From Mycocentrospora acerina (taxonomy: Eukaryota > Ascomycota > Dothideomycetes > Pleosporales): 64,000 nt of DNA. The DNA is taken from contig JAKUHH010000163.1 of the NCBI GenBank assembly GCA_022701365.1, positions 1 through 64,000 of the forward strand. The letters run 5' to 3'. This document shows, piece by piece, positions 43,872 through 55,300 of the stretch. Within the stretch, counting starts at the first letter, position 1, and each line of letters begins with the position of its first letter. Under the pieces are notes generated by a model that did no database searches, was not told where the DNA came from, and was given only the letters and a program-made list of their open reading frames with translations. The translations under genes and the position numbers were made by a program.

Positions 43872-45580
43872 ATGTCGCGTACCAGATCCTCCATCGAACT
43901 TGTGGAGTACCCGTCGACTCCTTTGAATGTCGCCCAACCACATGGCTTTCATGCTGATGCAAAGGACAATGACCACGAAGGCCTTCACTCGGTTAGCATG
44001 CCCAACTACGCTATATCGACTGAACAAATACCGAACCCAAGCAAAAGTACGACAGCAATTGTATTGTTTACAGTAGTGTGTGCCACAATGATGAGTAGTT
44101 TGCTGTCTGGAGTGGTTGCTATTGCGCTACCGACTATGGCTCGAGACTTACCTCTTGCACCTAGTGTACTTTTTTGGTAGTGCAAATTCTGGCGAGCAGA
44201 CGGACGACGCTGACGATTTCAGGCCAATCTCAATCTATGCCTTGACTTGTGGTTGCACTCTCCTTCTGCTCGGATCCGTCGCTGACGTCGTAGGCTCTCG
44301 GCCTATGTATCTGACCGGATGCTTTCTCCAATCTGGGTTCACTCTTGCTTGTGGTCTGGCTCAGACCAGTACCCAGATGATTGTCTTCCGTGCATTTGGT
44401 GGAGTTGCCATATCGTTCTGTCTTCCCTCGGCCGTAAGCATTATCGCTCGCACATTTCCCGAAGGCAGGAGCAGAAATATTGCATTTGCTTCAATGGGCG
44501 GTGGTCAGCCTATCGGGTTCTCCCTCGGACTTGTGCTTGGAGGTGTCTTCACTGATACCATAGGATGGAGGTGGGGTTTCCACGTCAGTGCTATCATCAA
44601 TACTATCGTCCTTGTCGTTGCATTCTTTGGGCTACCCAAGATTGAGGATAAAAAGGGCCAAGTATTCTCGCGTCTCAGGAACGAGATCGACTGGGTTGGC
44701 ATCGCCATGGGTAGTGCATCTCTGGCTCTGCTGTCGTACTGTTTCGCGTAAGCTCCCATTCTGTGTCATGATGGTATTTGCTGATGTATTCGCTAGTCTG
44801 ATCTCGGAAGACATGAAGAAAATCAAAGAAGCGCAAACAATCGCTCTCTTGGCTGTCGCCGTAGCATTGATACCATCCTTTATCTTTTGGGTGGGACGGC
44901 AAGAAAAGCTGGGAAGACCAGCTATCATTCCCAACTCTCTCTGGCGCAACCGGGTTTTCAGCGTGATTTGCATTGGTGTCTTTGTTGTTTGGGGAGTATT
45001 CAACGCTTTGGAGACGTATTCGACGCTCTTTTTCCAGGATGTCCAGGGGATCTCAGCGGTTCAGACTGCACTTCGCTTCCTGCCTACCCCTGTTGCTGGC
45101 GCGCTTACCAACGTCGTCATGGGTCTGGTCGTGCACAAAGTCAGCGCCAGCAGGGCTGTCATCATCGGTGTGTCATTAAGTGCTGTTGGTGGTCTGCTCA
45201 TGTGCATCATCAAGCCGGAGTGGACGTACTGGGCATGCGCCTTTCCAGCTGTGTCGCTCAACGCTATCGGGGCTGACGTTCTATTCACCGTGTCGAACCT
45301 CGTCATCTCATCAGTATTTCCGGCGCAGATGCAAGGGGTTGCGGGCGGTGTTTTCAACACTATTGCTCAGATTGGGAAGAGCGTCGGACTGGCAACGAGC
45401 GCTGTCATCGCAACAAGTGTCACCGCACAGTCAAAGCATCACGCGAAAGAGAGTCCCGTGGCGCTTATGGAAGGGTTCCGCGCCGCATTCTGGTACCTGT
45501 TTGCGTTGAGCTGTGCTACGAGTCTTTTGTTTGCCTGGGGCCTGAGAGGAATCGGCAAAGTCGGGGTCAAGAGGGAGTGA
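43872..45580 (+). CDS. MFS transporter, DHA2-like drug:H+ antiporter family
   Basis: Three exons, 43872-44176, 44223-44747 and 44797-45580; introns 46 and 49 nt; 537 aa. The first 55 residues are hydrophilic; then come about 14 hydrophobic helices. The first splice join restores 'APSVLFWPISIYALTCGCTLLLLGSVADVVGSR', with the family motif G(S)xADxxGSRP between helices 2 and 3. Motif C-like glycines occur in 'GGQPIGFSLGLVLGGV' (helix 5). The fold and length fit the fungal 14-helix DHA2 group, which exports drugs, toxins or metabolites at the plasma membrane or vacuole. The substrate cannot be read. No biosynthetic genes lie next to it. Confidence 0.88.
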
Positions 45581-46063
45581 GGGTGCATGCGATTATTGCA
45601 TCATTGTGATGCTGGCGCGGCGGTCAGTCGGGCGTTGAATGGCGGGGCTCTTCACGTCTGCCGTGTCAACAGGCTGTTTGCGTGTGGGTGATTAAGCGTC
45701 TATATATATGTGTACATTTTTGTATGCGCATGCATGTAATTATAGAACTCGTAAAAAGCACGTCGGTCGGACTTTACAAGCCCAAGCTTTACCGGTCCGG
45801 TGCCACATACCTTGGCGCTCAACCGCAACGTACCGCCCCGTTGTGCTGCTGCTATGCAGGGGCCTGGGTTTTACACATGAAACGGAATGCTAAGCCCAAC
45901 GCGAGCGCGGCCCACCCGCAGACGAGCGTATCATAGAGGCAGTTATGACCCGCAAGTCCTCCCCAGACATGACCGCATCGACCACGCGTCTTCTTCTGAC
46001 ATTTTCGAATCCCCGCGGCGAGCAACCACGCTCTTTGACCACGAGTCCGATTGCCCTGTCACG
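45581..46063. other. Intergenic, MFS transporter to DUF3431 gene
   Basis: A TATATATAT stretch at about 45700 could serve as a TATA element, though 360 bp from the chosen start. The frame of the next gene is open from 45887 but the added N-terminus is unlike a signal anchor. No other feature seen. Confidence 0.45.
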
Positions 46064-47339
46064 ATGCTCAGCGGCCCTCCTCGCATCGTTCCGCTTGTGT
46101 TCTTGGTCGCGATTCTCGGTCTGGTATGGTGGTACTACCAGGCTCCTGGCGCAGGCTCGGTGATTCCGGCATGGAAGCCTACGTCTCCTGCACTCTCGAC
46201 ACCAGCGTACCGCGGCGACCCCCTCGACTTTAGCATACCACTACGTTTCCAGGATGGGCAGCCCAAGCCGCCGGGCAGCAACTACACCTTCAAGATTGTG
46301 ATACCAAAGACAAAGAAGGAGGACATAAGCTGGATGGCGCAGGAGATTCCAGATGCGCCAGTGGTCGTGTACGAGGTGGACAACCCCAAGGCTGAGAACA
46401 AGGTCCCCAAGAACAAGGGCCGCGAGGCAATGGTAGGACTGAGCCGGCAGCAATACGCCCTTGCGACAGGCAGGCTAATCCTGACGCCAGGTCTATCTCA
46501 CGTACATCATCGACAACTACGACAACCTCCCTGACACTACCCTCTTCATGCATGCGCATCGTCATGCGTGGCACAACAACCAGCTTATGGGCATCGACGC
46601 CGCCCAGATTGTAAACCGCCTGAACCACGCCCGAGTCGCACGCATGGGTTACATGAATGTGCGCTGCCACCATGACCCGGGCTGTCCAGATTGGATCCAC
46701 ATGGATCGTCCCGGCGGCGACCTTGACTTTTTTCGCAAGCCCGAGGAAATCTACTGGCGCAGGAACATATGGGAGGAATTACACCCCGGCTCGCCTGTTC
46801 CGCCTTCGTTGTCGGGCATCTGCTGCGCACAATTCGCTGTTTCCAAGGACAGAATCAGACAGGTTCCCATTGAGCGATTCATACATTACCGCAGGTGGCT
46901 CCTCACCACAGGTATGGACGATCAATTCTCCGGCCGCATCTTCGAGTACATTTGGCATTACATCTTCACGGGCCACGAAGTCTACTGCCCTGCAATGAAC
47001 ACATGCTACTGCGACGGCTACGGTATTTGCCTAGGCGGACGCCAGAAGTTTGACGAATTTTTTAAGTTGCAGGACGAACGGAACACACAGTTCATCAAGT
47101 TTGAAGAACACCAGAAGCGCGAGCAGAAAGCAAAAGAACAAAACAATGAATCACTTTTCAACGAAACAGAAAGAGCAACCATGAACAATCTTAATGTGGC
47201 CATCAATAATATGGATGAACAACTGGGTAAGCTGAGACAGGAAGCGATAAAGAGGGGAGAGGACCCCAAGGCCAGAAGAGAGGAGACAGAGACTTATGAC
47301 AACTCGCATATCTGGGAATATGCTCCCCATGGGAACTGA
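46064..47339 (+). CDS. DUF3431 family protein, predicted type II membrane protein
   Basis: Two exons, 46064-46432 and 46491-47339, with a 58-nt intron, giving 405 aa. The start at 46064 (A at -3) places a hydrophobic anchor at residues 9-25 ('VPLVFLVAILGLVWWYY'). The luminal part shows family features: 'YIIDNYDNLPDTTLFMHAHRHAWHN', 'GYMNVRCHHDPGCPDWIH', 'CCAQFAVSKDRI' and 'MDDQFSGRIFEYIWHYIFTG'. DUF3431 is related to glycosyltransferase-like folds, but no reaction is established. Conserved Cys in 'CHHDPGC' and 'YCPAMNTCYCDGYGIC' suggest disulfides. A charged coiled-coil tail of about 90 residues ends the protein. Confidence 0.85.
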
Positions 47340-49330
47340 AAGAAGTTTATTTGCCGTATAGATGCATATGGTTTGGCGTTTGAGCGGCGTCTTTTCCTGG
47401 TTGTACATTACACCATAAGCCGTAAGAAGTGGGTAAACATAGAACATGCTACGTATTGAAGGATATTTTCCGATTAATCACTGCTTTCTCATTTAATTGT
47501 AAAATTATAGACGTCTACACCGCAAGGACAGAGTATGTTCATTGTATCATTCTATTCTTCCTATTCTACACACTTTGTCACACACAGCCACATACTCATG
47601 CTCATGCTCATGTTCTAGCCAATTCGTCTCTCTTAACTTTCATGATATTTGCTTGTTTAAATATGACTTTCTGCTGGTTTTCTAGTCAATCTTTTAAAAC
47701 TCTTATATTTTCTTGCCAAATCTCAATTAAGTTGAATAATGCGGGTGGCTAGGGCAACTACCTGGTGCGTTTGTTTGGCAAGGCTGCAGCTGTCCTCACT
47801 TCCGACAGGCACTTGCTGCACCATACCGTATACAGGGGACGCTTCCTGCAAAATTTCTTCCCGGTCTTTGACATAATTGGCTCATACTCTCACACCCGCC
47901 AGGATTTCTCACCTGTCGCTCGTTTTGGCTCTCAGGCTCACGTTGCTTGGTATTCCTCGGGCCAGACATCTCCACGCGTCGCGTTCGCTTGTTCATCATC
48001 GTGAAGAGAGGTGTTGTGGCTGGAAAAGAAGAGACGCCTCTGCATACAATTCGCTTTTGTTGCCACTTTTACCAGGCGAATCTTTCAATTGTAGCTGTTT
48101 GGTAGATATCCGAACAAGAGTGTTAGCTCTCCAAGAATGATACATGTAGACGTCATACAATACCTTCGCTACTCTAGTTGGCAGGAGCTCAACCTTACTG
48201 CTTTTGCTAGCTTTTCTTACGTATGCGCTACTTTTTTCAAGCAACGAAAGCTTTTGCTTTCGACATGATGTCAAACAGGAATGCCAATGATCGGACGCTG
48301 GCGAGGCGCGTAATGGCGGTCAAACCATCGTTGTCATCTGGGTATCCTCGAAATTTATTGACTCCAGCACCAGCTGGGCTGGATACTTTAAAGAATTCTA
48401 AAATCCGTGGAGTCTACTCTGAGCAGAAAATTGACGATCCTGAACAACGGCCTCGACGAATAGCAAAAACTGGCTGATGCTATCTCAACACGAAAAATTT
48501 GTATCTATATAGAAAGATCTCATCAAAAATCTACACGACTTCGGGATATGCAGATCGCCTCTTGTGGGAAAGAGATAATGGCAGTCTGAGTTAGCCAGTC
48601 TTTTGCATCTTGACAGTATGCAACCAGCAGCCTTATGTTTCAACGAGTTTCTCGTCATAGGCAACATCGGACAGCACGTCCAAGATGCCGCTATTCAGGG
48701 TCTATCAATCGAAGTTTACGGTACCCTCTAATGATCCAAAAACCAAAATACATGTTCGGTTTGAGTTGGCTTGCAAAGACGGCGAACACGACGTAAGGTT
48801 TCACCTTCACGAACCAGCAGCCGGTTGCCTCAAGTCTGAGAGTTACTTCCTCTAAGCCGCTCAGTTTGCAAATTGTGTTATCGAATTCATGTAATCCTAA
48901 CCAACTCATTCAGTTGGTCTTGAAAAATCTCGCAAGGAGGTTTGCCATTAAGCTTTGTTGCGGTTTGCTCGAAACGCTGAATTCCAAGTGTGGCACGACG
49001 CGTCTGACAAGTGACAAGGCTTTTGTATTGCAGTCAACGAGCATATCAATTAAATTTACAATCAAGCTACAGATCTTACTAGCTGGAGAGAAGTATACGG
49101 ACAGCCCCTCTGGGGACACTGCATGGCGAAGGACTGGATGAGCATCGAAAAACAACTTGAGATTGTGCCCAAAAGAGACACGCTTGCGACACCTCTTGCA
49201 CACGATTTTTTTCTCAAAAATACACTTTTGTTAAGAAACTTAAGAAGAAGTACTGTCCATGATTGTGAAAAGAGCGCAAGAGCGTAGAAAGCAGTGTTTG
49301 GAGTTTGCTGGGGATTGTATGTTGAAATAA
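47340..49330. other. Gene-poor stretch upstream of the methyltransferase relic
   Basis: No convincing gene. Short frames at 48223-48477 (ATG, 84 aa) and 48685-48855 (ATG, 56 aa, 'MPLFRVYQSKFTVPSNDP' start) might be decayed N-terminal parts of the methyltransferase, but I cannot align them to a known domain. CTCATG repeats occur at 47595-47613. Confidence 0.4.
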
Positions 49331-50520
49331 CCGACTGCAGCAATATGTCATCCATATGGAACCTCGGTGATCAGGACTGGAGATGTGGTTGCAATAGATT
49401 TTTGAAGATGTGAATCGCCAGAGACGGAGGGATTTAACTGGTATATGTTTTGCTCATGTACAGACGGCAGAATCTTAGGAAAATGACAATCAACGGTCTA
49501 TCGTCCTGTGGTTGTACAGACCAGAAGACACTAACTTGTACAAGGCAAACTATCCAATCGCCAAAGAGCACTTCATTTCAGACATTTGCAATAGCTGCGA
49601 TGGTGAACTCATATCAATTGCTGTGAGAGGCAGGTACAGCATCGTTTATACCCCAGAGACGTTGATTATGAATAAAGATTTCTGTGTTCGGAAAACATAC
49701 ATTCCTTCAGACAATGCATTTATAACCCATAGCCAGAAAAAACATACCTAATGCAGGTATAGAACAGAGGAGACACCATGTATCATAGAGTATTTCCAAG
49801 GATGCACTCGACAAATTTCTAAATAGTACACACATAGAAGATTCCTGGAGCCTGTTGTCGTTCATCACGCACACACATAAAGCGACGCATAAAATCACTG
49901 TACAAAGATTCCTTTGTCTGAAGAAATATTTTCAATATATACCGGGAAGTGCGCATGAATTGAGTATTGCAGGAAACAAGTTAGTGTTCTTGAATGAGCT
50001 AGTGAAGGTTCCAGTGACACGCATACAATCCAGGTGCCATGTTTGGTATCTCTCAAAGTCGAACATAATTTCCCAGAAGATCCCATTTCCGTACAATTGT
50101 GGAGGAGCAGGTGATTATTGATTTCTGGGACATGGAACTGACGATGAAGAATAAACGCTAATGAAGAGATATCTGGAAACAGTATCTGATTATATCAAGT
50201 ATAGTCTTAATTTCACCTTTCCGCAGATTCTTACAAAGCCGCCTGGCCTAAGTCTCTTCAGTGGAGGCGGAATTCTCGAAAGTGGCATGGAGGAAGGTGG
50301 TGCCACGGAATTAAAGATTATACTGGAGGTTCTTTTGGCAGCTTCTAACATGGTTTGCGCGAATGCGAAGAACCCATCTCAATTAAAGAATTTGTTAGGC
50401 CCCGTAGGCGACCATTTGATGTTGGCAGCTCCTAGAGAGAGGTCTGGGTTGGTTGTCTAGGTCGACGACATCGCGCTCATCTGTGCTGGCTCTTCGTGTT
50501 CAGGTGGGGACCGTTTTAGC
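49331..50520 (+). pseudogene. Decayed C5-cytosine DNA methyltransferase (Dim-2/DNMT-like)
   Basis: Segments of one protein can be read in order on the + strand. First comes a BAH-type block at 49331-49448 ('GTSVIRTGDVVAID'), continued after a frame change by 'FAHVQTAES*ENDNQ' and 'VLWLYRPEDTNLYK' (49449-49751). A second block after another frame change at 49870-50118 has 'RCHVWYLSKSNI' and 'PFPYNCGGAGDY'. The catalytic motif I 'LSLFSGGGILESGMEEGG' is at 50248-50301, and a damaged motif IV 'LICAGSSCSGG' ends near 50505, where the family has GSPCQG. Eight in-frame stops are seen: TGA 49403, TAG 49476, TAA 49749, TAG 49824, TAA 49878, TGA 50119, TAA 50152 and TAG 50458. TGA at 50119 stands where Trp (TGG) is expected, and several others where CAG, CAA or CGA would fit. 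Such C-to-T and G-to-A changes are what RIP makes. The motifs and their order fit fungal Dim-2/DNMT proteins. Later motifs are not readable with confidence. Confidence 0.82.
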
Positions 50521-51834
50521 AGATTCGAGCTTCTATGCTCACCTACTTTGTGTGTGATCAGCATCTGGAATAAGACGAGAGCGTAGAGGACGTAGATTAA
50601 GATACAACTCCTTGTTTTAGTTTAATGCACTCGTGTATTGACGTATACGTATCACTAAAAAAGAGGCTTTATATCTTGCAGGGTAGAGAATACGATACAA
50701 TATATCGCTCAATAACACTTAAAGGACACGTTGGACCAAAGTCTTTCTCATATTGGTTGGTACCACCGTCCTTAGCTGTGCGTTCGAAGCGTAGTAAGAA
50801 GGACGAGATAGCTGAGGTTGCAGAAAATTCGACGGTTTTTTTTACACACGTTCAAACCGAAGAAATATACCATACGAGACACAAATAACAACAGCACTTC
50901 GGTCCCTCTACCAGGTCTATCTGATCGCAATGGTGGCGCGAACACAGCGTGGACATCGCTTAACGACTCACGACTGTTTATGGATAATGAGCTTTCTAAG
51001 CAAGGCTGTCGCACACGCCACTCAAATGCTACTGTTGAGTACCAGCCGAGGAAGAAGAATACGCGTCCAGAGATGAAATGAAACCGTTATTGGTAAATGA
51101 GTGGAGAATATTGGTGGGTCGATTGGTATTATGTTGCACGCCTATCTATATATGGTACTCAGAAGGATGCAGACATATTACACATATCAGTAGCGCATCA
51201 TTGTTCGGTCGTACAGATTCAGTATCCATGTAGTCAATCTAAAGCAATCAGCACTTGTCAATTAAGTACGCCCGAATTGTTTGACTTTGCGCTCTCTTAC
51301 TCCACGGAGCCCAGTCTTGTCGAAAGTTTATACGTACAGGACATAACTGCCAAACATGCAAATCGCATGACCCACCTCCACTGAAATATTAGCTTAGTTG
51401 CATGAACCGGCTTTTTTGTTTCTGATACGATATGTCCGCAAACAATTGTCTCCTGGTGTGGACTACTTGGGAGCGGTCAGTTTTTCGCTATGTTACCTTG
51501 AAGCGCTAACCGAACCTTTACTAAATTTCCATTAAGTAAATGCGATAGTGCAGCTAGTAAGACTGTCGTCAACCTAAGCTTCGTGTCAATGTAGTCATCC
51601 CATACTTAAGCAACTGAAACATGACAAATCTCCGACGATCAGACAAACATGGTTAGCTTTTACAAGTGCGAATGCACGTACGTGGATTTTGGTCCACCCC
51701 GATATTTCGGGGAGATGGGGAAGGAATGTCGGGACCAGGTAAATATTTAAAAAGAGTATATGAAAGGCTTTAAAGCCTCTGCTGTTGCAAGTCAATACTC
51801 AGTACCAATCCACTGATTCAACACCTCATCCATC
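50521..51834. other. Downstream of the relic: possible decayed coding remnants
   Basis: Probably includes the eroded C-terminal half of the methyltransferase: frame 50625-50888 has a 'CIDVYVSLKKRLYIL' stretch at the place where motif VI would lie, but this is weak. A stop-free 95-codon frame at 51097-51384 has protein-like content ('CQLSTPELFDFALSYSTEPS') that I cannot assign. From 51730 the promoter of the next gene begins; TATTTAAA at 51746 may be its TATA box. Confidence 0.4.
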
Positions 51835-52333
51835 ATGTTGACCCGCTCTACTATCTTCGCAATACTCACCTTCGTGACAGCCATAACCGCAACCCTCGAT
51901 CCTGCAACCTCGAATACAAAAGGGAAACGTCCATCAAAACCAGCCTGCTCGCGTATGGCCCTCACTTTCCCTCCATTATGAACTCTGGACTAATACTCCT
52001 CTAGCAGCCAAAACCTCCAAGGCCATCCAAGCCGCAGAATGTAGCCATAACACACGTGTCTCGGGCAAACAAACCTTCGCCGTCTTCACCACAGATCACC
52101 AGTACGATAAGAACCACGGTGCGCCGTACGGAACTTGCGAAGCATACACGTGTGCGCCCGGGACTTCGCAGACGACGAATGCGGACTCGTGGACATTCTA
52201 TTGGGACGCAGCGGGCGTGAAGGGGTCGTCGAAAGGGGAGGGGGCTGGTTGCATCAAGAGTCCTGTTGATAGTACTTGTGGGTGCGAGAACTCGGATGGA
52301 ACATTTGTGTACAAGGGAACGAACTGCAAATAG
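51835..52333 (+). CDS. Small secreted cysteine-rich protein, effector candidate
   Basis: Two exons, 51835-51952 and 52005-52333, with a 52-nt intron (donor GTATGG, CTAAT branch site, acceptor CTCTAG), give 148 aa. Residues 1-19 form a signal peptide with a hydrophobic core ('TIFAILTFVTAITA'). A dibasic KR at residues 31-32 fits Kex2 processing after a short pro-segment. The mature part has eight Cys, at residues 38, 52, 84, 89, 122, 131, 133 and 147, enough for four disulfides. Codons are intact over the whole length, in contrast to the decayed DNA upstream. I recognise no enzyme domain. Small, secreted, Cys-rich proteins of this form in plant-associated fungi include effectors, but a structural or antimicrobial role is equally possible. 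The exon join rests on sequence signals only. Confidence 0.68.
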
Positions 52334-55300
52334 ATTGAAGGTTTAGTTGGATGAGTGAAGTTGTGGGGATTTAGTGTTGACGAACGACATGAACATGGTG
52401 CTTGGAAATCATTCCTTCTGTACATATAGGCTGTGTTCATGATTGGTCAACCCCTCGAATTGATTCTTTTGTCGCTTTTAGTTTACAAAAATCTCTCTCC
52501 GCCGCTCTCATTCAATCGCCATCTTCCGCAATTGTCATTTCTGCATTCGCCTGGTACGCAATCTGCTGAGCAACTGACACACTATGCTGTGTCCTTGCGA
52601 AACAACACACCGAGCGCTACCTCATTCTCCATATACTCCTCTCTCTCTCTCTCTTCATCATCACCCCCAATATGCTAGTAACTTCTCTTACGCCTTTCGA
52701 AAAGTTCTCCTTGCATCAGACCCTGCACACCGGTTTTTCTTGCCACGGGTGACACACCAGAGTATGCGTTGTATATGGAAGGATGGGGGNNNNNNNNNNN
52801 NNNNNNNNNNNNNNNNNNNNNNNNNNNNNNNNNNNNNNNNNNNNNNNNNNNNNNNNNNNNNNNNNNNNNNNNNNNNNNNNNNNNNNNNNNNNNNNNNNNN
52901 NNNNNNNNNNNNNNNNNNNNNNNNNNNNNNNNNNNNNNNNNNNNNNNNNNNNNNNNNNNNNNNNNNNNNNNNNNNNNNNNNNNNNNNNNNNNNNNNNNNN
53001 NNNNNNNNGGGGGAGGGGGGAATATATCTGATAAGTCCCCAGTATTAGAGGATCTTGATATAGTAGATAAAATTTGAGTAGTTAGCTGTGCCCCGAGGTT
53101 ATGCAGTCATTTTTGAAAGTTACAATGTAGACTACTACTTGAGGATTGTGAGGTGTTGGGACAGGGAGAAGTAGAAGATTAAGATGTAAGGGTCCAATAG
53201 AAAAGCAGAAGAATACGTTATTACTGATTATTTCAGAATTTTTTACAGTATATGTAGTCGTCTTTATCGTGGAAATAGTCGGGGTCATATATGATGCACC
53301 CAGCAGTGTGTGTCGGTGTGGCGTTCTCATTTAGGAGTTGAAATTGAATTGCACGTGTCCTGAATTCATCGCTATGTGACTCTGAATCTGTCCAGACAGT
53401 CTCTCCGGTGTTTAAAAGGTGTATTTTGAAGATGGAGTCAGGTCGTAATATCAGACTCAAGGAGTGCGCGTGGACGGGGTATAAAGAGGTATATTAGACT
53501 TGCATAGTGAGCATAACACAACCGAAGGCGCGTCTCTGCACATATACGAGGGCATCCAGCACGCCTGAATTGGGCAGAAATGTATTGGCCTCTCACAAGC
53601 TGGTTCGATCAAGTACGATAAACTCGCTTCCCCTCTCGCGATTATAGTTCTCTTTGTCTAAAACTTGAGCGAGAGTCTGTTAAGAAGTAGTATTTATTTT
53701 CCATGGTGAGATCGAATTCAAGAAAGTGATGTCGAATTTGGACCATAATTATATCTAGAATAGACTTAAAAGGTTGTGTTGTTTCAATAGTGATGGCCAA
53801 AAGGAGAACATAATTTTAGGGATATATATCGCGGTGATTGTTGTAGCACTAACAAGAGGGTAATTCTAGCACAAATTCAATCGTAGGTGATTATGTTACA
53901 TGAGCTCCATGAGCAGTCATGATTCGTGAATAAATTGTACGGTTGTGCGTTCCAACTTGCTGAGCAATACTGAGTCATATGAAGTCTTGCGTGATACTCA
54001 AGTGCTGGTGATGGTAGGTTGAAAAAGATTAGAATCCAGAAAGATAATAAATACAAAAAACGTTCGTCGACAAAGAAACGATCAGAGTCAGAAAAAGATG
54101 AAGACTCGATTGAATCTGAATGATACTTTCAGATTATACGAAAAAAAAATCAAGCAACCGGCCAGTAAGATCAAGCTTTCGGGGTCACACGGATATCATT
54201 CATGGGTTTAAAGGGCATTGTTGTACATGGTCCCGGTTTCGCCAGGTAAAAGGTTTGCTTGTTTTGAATTACGTATACTATCAATTCTTAATTACTAACA
54301 TAGTTGTAATGTCAACTGATGAAGAGAAAAGCGCTTCATGGCGACCAAAGCAGATGTTTGACAATTGTTGTCCATGAAAAGAGAGTGAGTAGTCGTTTGA
54401 GAAATCATCAAGCAACAATTCATCGTACCGTCAAACCAACCTCAACTTTCCGCCACGTTAGAATAGTTACCCAACAGTTGGATACTGTTATGCACGATAC
54501 GATTTCAACGGCTTGGATGTTAGATCTCAGCTGAAGAAGGAACCCCAGTATGCGCGTGGACATATCGAGACTGCTCTCTTCGGATGGGCCTGTGCGCTTC
54601 AATACTCGAAGAGTCGTGTGGGTGTGGAAAGCCCTTGGAATAGTAGCACAGCAAAGGAGGCATGATGTGAATCCCACGTTTTGGAATCGTGGCGAAGCGA
54701 GGTCACGGAAAGAACAGATGAGGAATGTGACACAAGTGAAACATGAATGGAATGGTATTTTCCTGATAGAGTGATTTGGAGTTTGTCCCACCAATTCAAT
54801 ATATCGTATGAGCCCTAAGATGGGTGCATTCAACAACACATCACATCAGAACCGGAATTTGGTTTGGCAAAATATAGTCAACTCATGCACTTGGAGCTAC
54901 CCAACACCTCCCTCGTGGACCTAAACACAGTACGCGTTCAACTGGTGACGTCGTCAGCTTTGCTAGTCCATGTATTGCATCTAGACAAGGATCACTACTA
55001 GAAAAAGCAAATGTTGGATCCTTCGCCTCATTCCACGTCAACAAATTCTAGACAACTTTTCAATGTCCACAATGTTTGTCGTCTGTTAAATGTGATCCTC
55101 AACACCTCAAATCGACGGTCTGCAGCTCGCCAAGCAATGTTCACCTTAATCTGTCTGCAGTTGCCGACGGTCCGCGGATGCAAGAAGACTTTTGTAGAAG
55201 ACGATTGATCGGTAAGGCAGCGGAGGTGTGGGCGGATATGGGTATCGCGGCGAGATCTTGCATACACCTTTGCTTTTTCGCGGGGCGAGCGCAGGAACGA

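Noticed and set aside
43872..47339. Secondary-metabolite cluster around the MFS transporter
   Set aside because: No polyketide, peptide or terpene synthase or tailoring enzyme is nearby; COQ1 is a ubiquinone enzyme and lies 13 kb away.
49331..50520. A functional DNA methyltransferase with many short introns
   Set aside because: Stops fall inside conserved segments where no intron with GT..AG ends can remove them without deleting motif residues.
53590..53620. GGTTCGATC motif as a tRNA B-box
   Set aside because: No matching A-box, acceptor stem or anticodon arm could be folded around it.
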